Origin: Dyella sp. C11
GTDB lineage: Bacteria; Pseudomonadota; Gammaproteobacteria; Xanthomonadales; Rhodanobacteraceae
DNA: 64,000 bases
Direction: 5' to 3'
NCBI RefSeq assembly: GCF_003121485.1
Contig: NZ_QAVX01000017.1
Location: 1 to 64,000, forward strand
A program made the position numbers and the translations under genes. This document shows, in pieces, positions 1 through 9,602 of this stretch (the stretch's first letter is position 1; each line of letters begins with the position of its first letter). The notes under the pieces were generated by a model. The model did no database searches. It had not been told where the DNA came from and worked only from the letters and a program-made list of their open reading frames with translations.

Positions 1-621
<621 letters not shown>

Positions 622-686
622 CTATTGAGTTAGTTGCCGGGATATTTTTCTGGTGAACAGATGCAGATGAATATCCCACGTTTTCG

Positions 687-1361
687 TCACTGACTATCTT
701 TCGCCGCATGCATACGCCGCACACGCACGGTGCTTCCACCTTCGTAGGTCACCACATAAGTGGAACCTTCGTGCGTTTGCTGCACCACTTGCACGGGGTC
801 GGCCAGGATGGCTTTCTTCAGCACGTCCTGGTTGTAGGCCGCCAGTTCACCGGTGGGGATGAGCATCAACGGTGGGCTGACCTGCTGGAAGGTGGTGAAG
901 TGGTTGCCGCATTTGGTTCGGGTGGTGTCGTCCCTGGACGACGGCTGGCTGCAACTGAGTCCGGTGAGTGCCGGCAGGCGTTTCAGCCAGATGAAGTATT
1001 TGTTCTCGTGAGTGATCCAGACGCGGTTGCGTCGGGTGTCGTCGCCGCCGATGCCGTCGGAACTCCAGAAGCGGACGAGTGAGGCCTCGTGACAGTCCGC
1101 AGACGCGCACTCCTGCAATATCAGGTATTCGTTGTCCTGCAGATGGACAGGCTCGATGCTGAGGATGTCGTCCGTGACCAGCGCCTGCGCGGGGAACACC
1201 ACGGAGGGCATGCGTGGATCGACCTTGAAGTCGCCGGAAATCAGATAGCCGCCGTGCAGGGACGAGTACGGCGCAGTCACATTGACGGCAGGGAGATTGG
1301 TCTGTGCCGATGCGACGAAACTCGCCAGCATCAACGCTCCCGAGCTTAGAATTTGTTTCAT
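687..1361 (-). CDS. Secreted protein of unknown function
   Basis: I chose the ATG at 1361 because it follows a strong GGAGGGTGG ribosome site and opens a clean signal peptide (MKQILSSGALMLASFVASAQT). The in-frame start 48 bases upstream has neither. The mature protein of about 205 residues has four cysteines, in ECASADCHE and around TGLSCSQ and TKCGNH, suggesting disulfides in the periplasm. I recognise no family. It stands alone, with an unrelated GST gene diverging about 330 bases away. Confidence 0.7.
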   Translation of the reverse strand: MKQILSSGALMLASFVASAQTNLPAVNVTAPYSSLHGGYLISGDFKVDPRMPSVVFPAQALVTDDILSIEPVHLQDNEYLILQECASADCHEASLVRFWSSDGIGGDDTRRNRVWITHENKYFIWLKRLPALTGLSCSQPSSRDDTTRTKCGNHFTTFQQVSPPLMLIPTGELAAYNQDVLKKAILADPVQVVQQTHEGSTYVVTYEGGSTVRVRRMHAAKDSQ

Positions 1362-1687
1362 CCACCCTCCCAACTTTGCATGAGGCAAGAACCATCCCTG
1401 GAGACCCATCGTAGCCGGTGTCGTACGCCGGCATACATCTCACTTCCCCGTGAGCCTTCCGGTGGCATGACTACTGGTAACGCTCGCAACACGCAAAGGT
1501 AAACGCGGTTACTCCGCCGGCTTGGCGCCACCGTGCGTATCCGCAAGTGAGCAGGGCTGCCCTGTGGCATCCTCTCGATGACTGAAAGGTCCTTCGCGGC
1601 GTCGGGAAATAGGCCGCCTGATTGCCTCGGCGCGCCGAGCGCCCTGTGTGACACACCACTGACTTACGCTTCGCAAGGCACGACCCG
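1362..1687. other. Divergent intergenic region, no gene seen
   Basis: This stretch of about 325 bases separates the outward-facing secreted-protein gene and GST gene and must hold both promoters. Small open frames here lack ribosome sites and recognisable sequence. I see no convincing hairpin, repeat or RNA gene. Confidence 0.4.
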
Positions 1688-2407
1688 ATGACATTGCCCA
1701 TTCTCTACGCGTATCCCGACCTGTTCGGCGTTGCGGACAACAACCCGTTCGGCCTGAAGGTGTATGCCTTCATGCGCTTGTGCGACATGTCGTTCGAACA
1801 TCGCCACATCCTGGATACCAAGCAGGCACCGCGCGGGCAGCTGCCTTACCTGGTCGATGGCGACGAGAGCATTGGCGACAGCGACGCCATCATTGCGTAC
1901 CTGAAGCAGCACTATGGTTTGCCTATCGATACCGGTCTTACGCGCGCACAGCAAAGCCTGGACTTTCTTCTGCGCCGCACGCTCGATGACTTGTACTGGC
2001 CCATGAGCTATTCGCGCTGGAAGGACGATCGCTACTGGCCGCTGTTCTGCAACGCCCTGCTTGCCACGCACGGCGAGCTGACCGAAGGCGACCTTGCGGC
2101 TGCACGCGAATACAACGCGCTGCGTTATCACTATCAAGGCATCGGTCGTTACGAGCCCGCGCAGGTGTACGAGCGAGGTATCGCCGACTTGCGCGTGGTG
2201 AGCGATGCCTTGGGCAAGCGCGACTTTCTGTTCGGCGACGCGCCACGATCTATCGATGCGGCCATCTATGGCTTTGTGGCCAATATCTACTTCTACGACA
2301 TCGATACACCGCTGAAGCAATTCGTGCTGTCGCGCCCTCACCTGGTTCGGCATTGTGAGGCGATACACGCCAAGGTGTCCTCCAGCAGGGCTTTTGACGC
2401 GGCTTAA
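1688..2407 (+). CDS. Glutathione S-transferase family protein, metaxin-like N-terminal domain
   Basis: The 239-residue protein starts with a thioredoxin-like fold: an LYAYPDLFGVADNNPFGLKV strand-loop-helix, the cis-proline strand RGQLPYLVDGDESIGDSDAI near residues 50-68, then an all-helical C-terminal domain ending near the KVSSSRAF helix. This matches the GST_N_4 (metaxin-like) group of bacterial GSTs, which often lack the usual catalytic Ser or Cys and whose substrates are mostly unknown. Cytosolic role assumed. The gene is monocistronic or loosely linked to the membrane-protein gene starting 81 bases downstream. Confidence 0.8.
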   Translation: MTLPILYAYPDLFGVADNNPFGLKVYAFMRLCDMSFEHRHILDTKQAPRGQLPYLVDGDESIGDSDAIIAYLKQHYGLPIDTGLTRAQQSLDFLLRRTLDDLYWPMSYSRWKDDRYWPLFCNALLATHGELTEGDLAAAREYNALRYHYQGIGRYEPAQVYERGIADLRVVSDALGKRDFLFGDAPRSIDAAIYGFVANIYFYDIDTPLKQFVLSRPHLVRHCEAIHAKVSSSRAFDAA

Positions 2408-2488
2408 TCGCTCTTGGCGGCGCGAAATACGGCCGCTGGGAGCATCAGGACACATGACGCAGGGATGGCATTCTTCCGGAGATGATCC

Positions 2489-3040
2489 ATGGGCATGTTG
2501 CTCGCCTTTGCACCCTTTATTGTCTTTGCCGTACTCGACCGCCTGGTGGGCTCGCTCTGGGGGCTGGCTGCGGCGACCGCCGTGTCTGCGGTGCTGTTGC
2601 TGCGCGATGTACTCACGCCAGGCAAGCAACCCAAGATCCTTGAAATGGGCACATTCGTGCTGTTCGGCGGCCTTACTGTTTACCTGTGGCTGATGGGCGC
2701 GAGTCTTTCCGTCATCGGCGTACGAGTGTGCGTGGATGCCGGCCTGCTGCTGATCGTGCTGGCATCCATGGCGCTGCGCACGCCGTTCACGCTGCAATAC
2801 GCGAAGGAACAGGTCCCAGCCGAGCTGTGGAACACGCCAACGTTCCTGCACACCAATTACGTGATCAGCGGTGCCTGGGCCTTGGCCTTTGCGGTGATGG
2901 TTGTCGCGGAACTTGCGCTGATCTACATGCCGCAGATGCCGCACCGCGCGGGCGTCATCGTGATCGTGATTGCGCTGGTGGGTGCGTTCAAGTTTACGGG
3001 CTGGTACCCCACCCGCGTTCGCGGATCGAACGCGACGTAA
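2489..3040 (+). CDS. Integral membrane protein, intracellular-septation (YciB/IspZ)-like topology
   Basis: The 183-residue product is almost entirely hydrophobic, with five or six predicted membrane helices starting directly at residue 3. The spacing of helices and the LLRDVLTPGKQPKILEMGTF loop recall the YciB/IspZ septation family, but I do not see the family signature clearly enough to name it. The start ATG follows GGAGATG. It converges with the Lrp-type regulator gene 26 bases away. Confidence 0.65.
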   Translation: MGMLLAFAPFIVFAVLDRLVGSLWGLAAATAVSAVLLLRDVLTPGKQPKILEMGTFVLFGGLTVYLWLMGASLSVIGVRVCVDAGLLLIVLASMALRTPFTLQYAKEQVPAELWNTPTFLHTNYVISGAWALAFAVMVVAELALIYMPQMPHRAGVIVIVIALVGAFKFTGWYPTRVRGSNAT

Positions 3041-3066
3041 TGCAGACGCGGCGTCGCTTCACCGGG

Positions 3067-3546
3067 TCAATCGTGTGAGGCATCCAGCGGCACCAGCATG
3101 CCGCGCTTGATCGTGCCCAGCGCCACGCGGGTCTTAAAGCGGCGCACGTTGGCGTTGTCAGCCACCATGCGTTGCATGAGCGCCTCGAAGTCGTCCACAT
3201 CGCGGGCCACGATAACCAGCACGTAGTCGCCGGCACCGGTGACGTACCACGCCTCCTGCACGCACGGCTCGGCGACAATCCATTGCTTCAGGCTGGCGAG
3301 CAGTTCGGGGCGCTCTCGCTCAACCTCGATGTCCACGATCATCGTCAAGGGCCGCCCTACCCGCTTGGCGTCGACCACGGCCACTTCGGCGGTGATGACG
3401 CCTTCGTCGCGCATGCGCGCTATGCGCCGCTGCACGGCGGAGGCGGAAAGACCGACATCCGTGCCGATCAATTCGGCCGCGCGACGGGCATCCTTTTGAA
3501 GGATGGCAAGAATGCGTCGATCGAGTTTGTCCAGTTCACCAGGCAC
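3067..3546 (-). CDS. Lrp/AsnC-family transcriptional regulator
   Basis: I selected a GTG start at 3546 preceded by AAAGGG. It gives 159 residues, the usual Lrp length, whereas upstream ATGs give an N-terminus with no homology. The protein opens with LDKLDRRILAILQKDAR and the helix-turn-helix LIGTDVGLSASAVQRRIARM (about residues 25-45). A RAM-type ligand-binding domain follows, with the conserved GAGDYVLVIVARDVDDF. Lrp proteins form octamers that bend promoter DNA in response to amino acids. It is divergent from the GST gene at 3666, with 119 bases between starts, so it probably regulates that gene and itself. Confidence 0.9.
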   Translation of the reverse strand: MPGELDKLDRRILAILQKDARRAAELIGTDVGLSASAVQRRIARMRDEGVITAEVAVVDAKRVGRPLTMIVDIEVERERPELLASLKQWIVAEPCVQEAWYVTGAGDYVLVIVARDVDDFEALMQRMVADNANVRRFKTRVALGTIKRGMLVPLDASHD

Positions 3547-3665
3547 CAGCGATAAACCCTTTCTTGGCGAGGAAAAGATGCGCCAGGACGCCCACACTTG
3601 CGGGCTGGCCGCGCCAGCGGAACCTAGCATAAGCGCACCCAAGCAACGCAAGGTGCGGTCGATCC

Positions 3666-4337
3666 ATGAAGCTGCTCTATCAGTCCCACTCGCCCTATGC
3701 GCGGAAGGTGCTCGTGTTTGCCCACGAAGTGGGTTTGGCCGGCCAAATCCAGGTGGTCCACCACGACACCAGCCCGACACTGCGCAACCACGACGTGTTC
3801 GCGCTCAACCCGCTGGGCAAGGTGCCGGTGCTGGTTTGCGACGACGAGACCGTGCTGTTCGATTCCAGCGTGATCTGCGAATACCTGGATGGCCTGCATG
3901 GCGGGCGCAAGCTGTTCCCTTCCACGCCAGCCAACCGCTTTCGCGCCTTGCGCAACCAGGCTGTTGCCATGGGACTGGCGGATGCGGGTATTGCGGTGCG
4001 CTGGGAGGCGGAGCGCCGCCCGGAAGCCCTGCGCTGGCCCGCCATGCGGGACGGCCATCTCGCCAAGGTCGTGGGCGCCTGCGACTATCTGGAAACCCAG
4101 ATCGGCGCGGGCGTGCATGTGGATATTGGCGATGTAGCGCTGGCTACCGCGCTCAGCTGGATCGCATTCCGCAACGTGTACGACTTCCAGGCAGGCCGGC
4201 CGCGTCTATCGGCGTGGTATGAGCGCATGTGTGCCCGCGCGTCGATGCGGGCGACGCCACTGCACGGCGACACCGTCGATGGCCCGCAGGATGCATCGAC
4301 CACGCAAGGAGCGCCCCATGCCGTCGCCATGGATTGA
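3666..4337 (+). CDS. Glutathione S-transferase
   Basis: The 223-residue protein has a classical bacterial GST layout: MKLLYQSHSPYARKVLVFAHE with the S-P-Y active-site neighbourhood at residues 8-11, the cis-proline motif LGKVPVLV and the glutathione-gamma-Glu motif LFDSSVICEYLD near residues 65-77. A helical C-terminal domain with DIGDVALATALSW (N-capping box) follows. It should conjugate glutathione to electrophiles in the cytosol; the substrate is unknown. It diverges from the Lrp-type regulator and overlaps the next small gene by 20 bases, suggesting translational coupling. Confidence 0.88.
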   Translation: MKLLYQSHSPYARKVLVFAHEVGLAGQIQVVHHDTSPTLRNHDVFALNPLGKVPVLVCDDETVLFDSSVICEYLDGLHGGRKLFPSTPANRFRALRNQAVAMGLADAGIAVRWEAERRPEALRWPAMRDGHLAKVVGACDYLETQIGAGVHVDIGDVALATALSWIAFRNVYDFQAGRPRLSAWYERMCARASMRATPLHGDTVDGPQDASTTQGAPHAVAMD

Positions 4338-4521
4338 CCTGCTCGGCCTGCACGGTTACCTCACCGACGTTGAGCTGCTCCGTCGACTGGCGTCCATCGA
4401 AAAGGTGAAGCCCCCCGCGCCAACGCGTGACAAGCCACCGCACTCCCCGCCGATGCAACGCATCGTGGCAACGGTGCGTCTGTGCCTGGGTATTGGCGAT
4501 GGACTGTTGCGCACCCAGTAA
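4318..4521 (+). CDS. Small protein of unknown function, overlaps GST 3' end
   Basis: The 67-residue frame starts at ATG 4318 just after a good AAGGAG ribosome site that lies inside the GST gene, and it ends in TAA at 4519-4521. The sequence begins MPSPWIDLLGLHGYLTDVEL and ends with a hydrophobic MQRIVATVRLCLGIGDGLL stretch. No family is recognised. The ribosome site, the overlap with the upstream gene and a hairpin at the stop support it as a real last gene of the operon. Confidence 0.6.
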   Translation: MPSPWIDLLGLHGYLTDVELLRRLASIEKVKPPAPTRDKPPHSPPMQRIVATVRLCLGIGDGLLRTQ

Positions 4522-4531
4522 CGCTGGGTGC
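4511..4531 (+). terminator. Hairpin spanning the stop codon of the small gene
   Basis: GCACCCAG and CTGGGTGC form a perfect 8-bp stem around a 5-base loop, TAACG, and the TAA stop codon sits in the loop. No U-tract follows, so intrinsic termination is uncertain; it could also protect the mRNA 3' end. Confidence 0.5.
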
Positions 4532-4539
4532 CGGCAGGG

Positions 4540-4884
4540 TCAGCGCGCTTCGACGTGCAACAAGCGGGCGCGGCTCACGTTGCCGCGCGCGTAGGCATGG
4601 AATTTCCACGTCTGGCCAGGCCCGAGCCCGCGTACCGTGTCGGTGGCATTTCCAATGGCGCGGCCCCGGGCGTCGAACAGCCGGAAGCTGACGCGCGCGG
4701 AATGAAGCGGCGCGCGGCCCGTGTTCGTCAACGTGCCCACCACCTTGTTGCGGCCCGGCGTTACGTCGCGCTCCACGCGATACGAACCCATCCGCACCAC
4801 ATGCTTCGGCGAAGTCACGGCAGCTGCCGGCGACGCCACACCCAATCCAAGCAACATCAACAACAGGGTCGAACGAAATTTCAT
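4540..4884 (-). CDS. Secreted FxLYD/beta-sandwich-like protein
   Basis: The 114-residue product has a signal peptide (MKFRSTLLLMLLGLGVASPAAA) and a short beta-rich domain with the pattern VVGTLTNTGRAPLHSARVSF, RLFDARGRAIGNATDTV and GLGPGQTWKFHA. This order matches FxLYD-type domains, which occur in exported proteins and whose ligand is usually unknown. It is probably periplasmic. The gene converges with the GST operon and shares the hairpin region at its 3' side. Confidence 0.75.
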   Translation of the reverse strand: MKFRSTLLLMLLGLGVASPAAAVTSPKHVVRMGSYRVERDVTPGRNKVVGTLTNTGRAPLHSARVSFRLFDARGRAIGNATDTVRGLGPGQTWKFHAYARGNVSRARLLHVEAR

Positions 4885-5004
4885 CGTGTACTTCTGGACA
4901 GATCGAGACGGACAAGCGCGCTAGCTTAGCCGCACGAGCGGTGTTTTCGCAGGCCCTCGCGCGGAATCTGCGAACCAGCAGGAAGAAACGAAAACGCGAC
5001 GATG

Positions 5005-5517
5005 TCAGCTGGGCCCGGTGGCTTGAAAAGCCTCGTGGTAGCTGACAGTCGCCCTGGGTACCGGCCCCGAAAAGACCAGCGACTGGAAGTACTCCGGCGG
5101 CACGCCCGGCAGCACCAGGGTGGGGTTGGCCCGGAAACCGAAGCGTGCGTAGTAACCGGGATCGCCCAGGACCACGCAACCCGTGGCAGCCTCCTTGCGC
5201 AAGGTGTCCAGCGCCGCGTGGATCAACCCCGCGCCAATCCCTTCACTCTGTCGCTCCGGCAGTACCGATACCGGGCCCAGTCCGTACCAGCCGTGGCTGC
5301 CATCGGACAGCGTCACCGGCGAGATGGCGACGTGCCCCACCACCTCGCCTTTGTCGTCGGCCACCAGCGACAAGGTGAGCTGGCCGGCTTCGCGCAAGGC
5401 GTCGTTGATGAACTGCTCCGTGTGGGAGGTGTGTGCGGCATGGCGGAATGCCTCCGTCGTCAGCGCATGGATGGCGACGATATCTGCGGTGGTTTCCGGG
5501 CGGATGAAAAGGGTCAT
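5005..5517 (-). CDS. GNAT-family N-acetyltransferase (YhbS-like)
   Basis: I chose ATG 5517, preceded by GGGAGA, over an upstream in-frame ATG with no ribosome site, giving 170 residues. It has the GNAT core: IRPETTADIVAIHALTTEAF, the beta4-beta5 strands HVAISPVTLSDGSHGWYGLGPVSVLPERQ and the acetyl-CoA loop SEGIGAGLIHAAL (Q/R-x-x-G-x-G/A type) near residues 93-100. The GDPGYYARFGF segment is typical of the YhbS/predicted N-acetyltransferase COG3153 group. Substrate unknown; cytosolic. Confidence 0.87.
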   Translation of the reverse strand: MTLFIRPETTADIVAIHALTTEAFRHAAHTSHTEQFINDALREAGQLTLSLVADDKGEVVGHVAISPVTLSDGSHGWYGLGPVSVLPERQSEGIGAGLIHAALDTLRKEAATGCVVLGDPGYYARFGFRANPTLVLPGVPPEYFQSLVFSGPVPRATVSYHEAFQATGPS

Positions 5518-5654
5518 GGCGAATCTCCCGAGCCGGGGCAAAGGATACAGCCGCCCCTCGCGGAACGCGCTTTACACAACCGCCAGGCACCGAACAGGCA
5601 CTCACCAAAGGCAGATATGCCCACTGGATATCGAATCGCAGGCCTTTGGACCCC

Positions 5655-6284
5655 ATGCATACCGGCGCGCAGTATCACGACTTCATGCTTGGCTCGGCGC
5701 CAGACCAACGGGTGCGCGAGCGGTTCCAGAAGACGGCTTTGAGCTTGCTGCCAGCGGGCGCCACCGTGCTCGATTTCGGCGCGGGCACGGGCATTGATGC
5801 CAGGGCGTACGCTGCCCAGGGACATCCCACCTATGTGTACGAGCCCTCGGATGCCATGCGCGATTACCTGTCGCAGCATTGCCAGAGCGAGATCGCGCAG
5901 AAATCCATCGTGCCCGTTGCGCTTCCGCTTGCATGCGACGTACATGCAGTCACTGCGAATTTCGCGGTGCTCAACCACATCGTGGACCCACGGCAGCTGT
6001 TCGAGGATCTCTCGCACATCGTGCCGTCGGGCGGCTTTGTCCTGGCGAGCATGCTCAACCCGTATTACCTGGGCGACGCGCGCTATCGCTGGTGGCGCGC
6101 CAACGCATGGAAGCTGATGCGCCACGGCCGCTACGCCATCGAAAGCGAAAGCCGTATCCACCGCTTTGCGCCAAGACTCATGGCCCGCGCAGCGTTGCCG
6201 CACTTTCGCTTCGAGCGCCTGATGCCGGGTGGCCTGGGCATGGCCACGCAGCTCTACATGTTTCTTCTGTTCCGGCGCACCTGA
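5655..6284 (+). CDS. Class I SAM-dependent methyltransferase
   Basis: About 209 residues from ATG 5655; a TTG three codons upstream (5646) is an equally possible start, as neither has a strong ribosome site. Motif I is VLDFGAGTGID (about residues 38-48), with the motif II acidic residue in YVYEPSDAM and motif III-like FAVLNHIVDPRQLFEDL. The C-terminal part has a basic, hydrophobic stretch (RWWRANAWKLM) suggesting a lipid-like or membrane-bound substrate. The stop TGA is one base before the next ATG, so the two genes are translationally coupled. Confidence 0.82.
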   Translation: MHTGAQYHDFMLGSAPDQRVRERFQKTALSLLPAGATVLDFGAGTGIDARAYAAQGHPTYVYEPSDAMRDYLSQHCQSEIAQKSIVPVALPLACDVHAVTANFAVLNHIVDPRQLFEDLSHIVPSGGFVLASMLNPYYLGDARYRWWRANAWKLMRHGRYAIESESRIHRFAPRLMARAALPHFRFERLMPGGLGMATQLYMFLLFRRT

Positions 6285-6285
6285 C

Positions 6286-7209
6286 ATGTGGAAGGACTGG
6301 ATACGACCGCTGGTACGTCCGTTGCCGCAATGGTCGACCATCGCCATGGCGCCACCGCAGGCCGTGGTCGGTGCCACGTTGCGTTGGGAAGGCGGCATCG
6401 CCGACGTGACAAACGATCACACCGTGGCGTCGCTCAAGCCGCTGGTGGTGGCAACGAGCATCGATGCCGGGTTGCATCCCACGCTGGAATACCGTGACAG
6501 CACGAGCGGCAAGCTCATCGGTGCGCTCAAGCTTTCACGCATGGCTTCGGTGGTATCGGATGGCGCGTCTGTGGCGGTCTACCACGTGGTGGCGGGCGAA
6601 CATCGCTGTCTAGGCTGGCCGCGCCGCCCATGGAATGCGTGGCTGCAAAACCGACTGATGTTGAAGCATCCCTCGGCACAGCATGCGCTGATGGCCCCCA
6701 GCGCCGTGCAGCAACTGATGATTGCCTACCTGTGCCCGCGTCCGGTGGTGCTTGTCTCGGTGGATACGGAAGACCATCGCAACATGTTTCCCATGGACCT
6801 GATCGGCCCACTCGGCCACGACGGGCTGTTCTCGCTGGCATTGCGCAGCACCAACGTGTCCGCCACCGTGATGCTGCAATCGCGGCGCGTGGCGCTATCC
6901 AGCATCCCTGCCGCCATGAAGGCCACGGTCTACAAGCTCAGCGAGCATCACCGGCTGCCGTTGACCGACTGGCAGTCGCTGCCCCTCGCCGTTCGGCCAT
7001 CCAGAACGTTTGGCATCCCCGTGGTGGCGGATGCGTTGCGCGTGCATGAGCTGGCGATTGAACACGCCCAGGAGATCGGTTCGCACACGTTCTTCCTTGG
7101 CCGCATCGTTTCGGAAGAGCGGCGCGTGGATGGTCATCAGCTCCACCACACGCCCGGATTCCATCAGGTGTTCCGCCGGCGGCACCACGCCCCGTTCGCT
7201 GAGATCTGA
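6286..7209 (+). CDS. Flavin-reductase-like FMN-binding split-barrel protein
   Basis: Starting at ATG 6286, one base after the upstream stop, the 307-residue protein has an N-terminal part of unknown fold. Its C-terminal half (about 145-300) shows the flavin-reductase pattern: PRPVVLVSVDTEDHRNMFPMDLIGP, LFSLALRSTN and the loop EIGSHTFFLGRIVSEER that normally contacts FMN. It may bind flavin and act as a reductase or oxygenase partner. Coupling to the methyltransferase gene suggests they modify the same small molecule; that is inference. Confidence 0.68.
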   Translation: MWKDWIRPLVRPLPQWSTIAMAPPQAVVGATLRWEGGIADVTNDHTVASLKPLVVATSIDAGLHPTLEYRDSTSGKLIGALKLSRMASVVSDGASVAVYHVVAGEHRCLGWPRRPWNAWLQNRLMLKHPSAQHALMAPSAVQQLMIAYLCPRPVVLVSVDTEDHRNMFPMDLIGPLGHDGLFSLALRSTNVSATVMLQSRRVALSSIPAAMKATVYKLSEHHRLPLTDWQSLPLAVRPSRTFGIPVVADALRVHELAIEHAQEIGSHTFFLGRIVSEERRVDGHQLHHTPGFHQVFRRRHHAPFAEI

Positions 7210-7343
7210 TCCTCGCGGCACAAGGCCCCGACTGCGGGCGTCGATCAGGGCCGGGTTGCCAGTGTTCACTCCCCTTGGGGCTGGCGGGAGACACCTGCAG
7301 TCGCGCACTATGGGCGCCATCGCAGCCCAACCCGAGCGACGCC

Positions 7344-8333
7344 ATGACTTCGCAGACCCGGCTACCGATCGTCCCTGCCAGTTTCTTTGGCATCGTGCTT
7401 GGCATCGCCGGCTTGGGCGGCGCATGGCGCGTGGCGCACCGAGTATGGCAACTGCCCGCCATGGTGGGCGAGGTGCTGATGTTGCTGGCGACCCTGGTCT
7501 GGGCCACCCTGCTGGCCCTCTATGTGGCCAAATGGATCGTGGCCCGATCCCATGCCACCACCGAGCTTGGCCATCCCATCCAGTGCTGTTTCGTGGGACT
7601 GATCGGCGTGACCACCATGCTGATCGCCGTGGCCGCGCTGCCCTATTCCCACGACGCCGCCATGGCCCTGTTCGTGTTGGGTGCGATTTACACCGTGGCG
7701 TTCGCTGTCTGGCGTACAGGCGGCCTGTGGCAAGGCGGCCGGGATACGGCACACACCACGGCAGTGCTTTATCTGCCCACCGTGGCGGGCTCCTTCGTGA
7801 CCGCAGCCGTGTCCGCCGCACTCGGCTATGCGGGCTGGGGTGAACTGGCGTTCGGAGCAGGCATGTTTTCCTGGCTTGCCATCGAGTCGGTGCTGCTGCA
7901 TCGCCTCTACACCGCCGAAGCGCTGCCGCTGGCCATCCGTCCCACTATCGGCATCCAGCTGGCACCGCCTCTCGTGGGCTCGCTGGCGTACCTGAATCTC
8001 ACCGAAGGTTTGCCCAACCTGTTCGTGCACGCGTTGCTGGGCTACGGCTTGCTGCAGGCGCTTATCCTGCTGCGCATGCTGCCGTGGATCAGGGCCCAGC
8101 CGTTCTCGGCCGGCTATTGGGGTTTCACCTTCGGCGTCACCGCGCTGGCTACGGCGCCTTTGCGCTTGATCGAGCGCGGCGACACGGGCCCGATCGCGCT
8201 GCTTGCGCCGTACCTGTTCATTGGCGGAAACATCGTCGTGGTGCTGATGATGGTGCTGACGTTGAAGTTGCTGCTTCAGGGAAAACTGGTGCCGCCGCCT
8301 CCGCAGCCGCAGCCGGTCAGCCCTTCTCCCTGA
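7344..8333 (+). CDS. tehA: TehA-type SLAC1-family transporter (tellurite resistance/dicarboxylate)
   Basis: The start at ATG 7344 gives 329 residues, almost exactly the length of Escherichia coli TehA. The protein starts LPIVPASFFGIVLGIAGLGGAWR, the SLAC1/TehA opening helix with its G-x-x-G-x-A-x-x-W pattern. It has about ten membrane helices and conserved PTVAGSFV and LAPPLVGSLAY segments. The family forms trimeric anion channels in the inner membrane; TehA overexpression gives tellurite resistance. Proline-rich C-terminal tail (PPPPQPQP). No tehB neighbour, so the in vivo substrate is not settled. Confidence 0.88.
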   Translation: MTSQTRLPIVPASFFGIVLGIAGLGGAWRVAHRVWQLPAMVGEVLMLLATLVWATLLALYVAKWIVARSHATTELGHPIQCCFVGLIGVTTMLIAVAALPYSHDAAMALFVLGAIYTVAFAVWRTGGLWQGGRDTAHTTAVLYLPTVAGSFVTAAVSAALGYAGWGELAFGAGMFSWLAIESVLLHRLYTAEALPLAIRPTIGIQLAPPLVGSLAYLNLTEGLPNLFVHALLGYGLLQALILLRMLPWIRAQPFSAGYWGFTFGVTALATAPLRLIERGDTGPIALLAPYLFIGGNIVVVLMMVLTLKLLLQGKLVPPPPQPQPVSPSP

Positions 8334-8375
8334 GGCTTGGCGCACACGCGGTATCGAGCTGCATGCGACACGCAG

Positions 8376-9233
8376 TCAACGTGTCGGCAACCATCCAGAC
8401 GCTTCAGCCGCGGCCCTGTCTATCGCCTCGCCAATGGCCCGCGCATAGCGCTCAAGCGTCTCGACCACGTCCGGGGTGAGATGCCTGGGCAACGGATCGA
8501 CCGCGCACAACGTGCCGAAGAACTCGCCATTGGCGCGATAGATGGGCACGGAGATGTAACTCTCGAACCCGTACAGCGCTGGTGTCGGATGCGTTGAAAA
8601 CACCGGATGCGTGCTGGCGTGGTTGAAGGTTACCGTCTGCCCGTGCAGGCGTATTTCGTTGCAGATGGTGGTTTCGAGCGCAAGGTCCTGGCCGGCACGC
8701 AATCCGAAGTTGATGGTGTCGTACACCGCGCAGGCGGTCCATCGTGTATCGGTAACGCGGGCCACGGTGGCGAAGCGCATGCCGGTTTCACGCGACACCG
8801 ATTCCAGGATCGATGCGACCGCGGGCATGTGCGCCACCAGGTTCACGTCACGCACGGCGGCTGCGTTTTCTGCATCCGCAGGCGCACCTACTTCCGCTTG
8901 CGACAGCCGGTTGATCACACGTCGCTGCAGGCTGATACGCGATACCCGATGCACAAAGTTCCGCAATGCGACGGTCAGCGTGCGCAATTGCGCGAATGAA
9001 CCCGTGACGACCAGGCAGCGGGCATCGATACGCACATCCTGCAACTGATGTTCCAGCCGGAATTCATCCACCTCGGAAGCGAACGCCTCCACCCAGTAGT
9101 AATCCGGTCGATTGCTCAGGAACACCACCATGGCCACGGTGCCGCCGTCGTCGCTCTCGGGCGACGAGGGCATGTCGAAACCGGCAACGGATGGCGGCCA
9201 CGGATACTCGACCGAAGAATTCTGCATGGCCAT
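8376..9233 (-). CDS. GAF-domain protein
   Basis: The start ATG 9233 follows GGGGAGGG. The 285-residue protein has an N-terminal region of about 100 residues without a recognised fold. A GAF domain (about residues 120-275) follows, seen in RETGMRFATVARVTDTRWTACAVYD, CNEIRLHGQTVTFNH and YISVPIYRANGEFFGTLCAVDPLPR, which is the IGTLCVLD-type core. No kinase, cyclase or HTH output domain is attached, so it may be a stand-alone sensor or partner protein. The ligand is unknown; cytosolic. Confidence 0.85.
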   Translation of the reverse strand: MAMQNSSVEYPWPPSVAGFDMPSSPESDDGGTVAMVVFLSNRPDYYWVEAFASEVDEFRLEHQLQDVRIDARCLVVTGSFAQLRTLTVALRNFVHRVSRISLQRRVINRLSQAEVGAPADAENAAAVRDVNLVAHMPAVASILESVSRETGMRFATVARVTDTRWTACAVYDTINFGLRAGQDLALETTICNEIRLHGQTVTFNHASTHPVFSTHPTPALYGFESYISVPIYRANGEFFGTLCAVDPLPRHLTPDVVETLERYARAIGEAIDRAAAEASGWLPTR

Positions 9234-9602
9234 GAGATATGCCCTCCCCGCTGCGCGCCCGTTGTGCAGTATGCGTCAAGCCGCACCATTCGTGGCAGCT
9301 TCTTCGACTGCTTCGTGGCGCGGTTTCGACACTGCAACATTTGCGTTACAGCCTGGGGAAAAGTGCCCTCTCCGTGGCGGCGCACCGGCATCTGACAGTG
9401 CCCGGCGTGTACTCGCCCGCAGCGACTCCCGTCGGCAAGGCAGCCGCTCAAACTAGGTAGATTTACGGAAGCCCTGTGTCGATTTCTACGGATGCGCAGC
9501 CGCCGCCCGTTGCCCAATCTATGACCCGCATGCCACACGCGCTGCGGTTGCCGGCGGCGGTCCGCCCGGCTCGCTCCATGTCGTCTCACCAGCCCTGGAT
9601 GT
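9234..9602. other. Divergent intergenic region, no gene seen
   Basis: About 370 bases separate the GAF gene from the outer-membrane barrel gene. No open frame with a ribosome site, strong hairpin or repeat was found; promoters for both neighbours are presumed to lie here. Confidence 0.35.
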
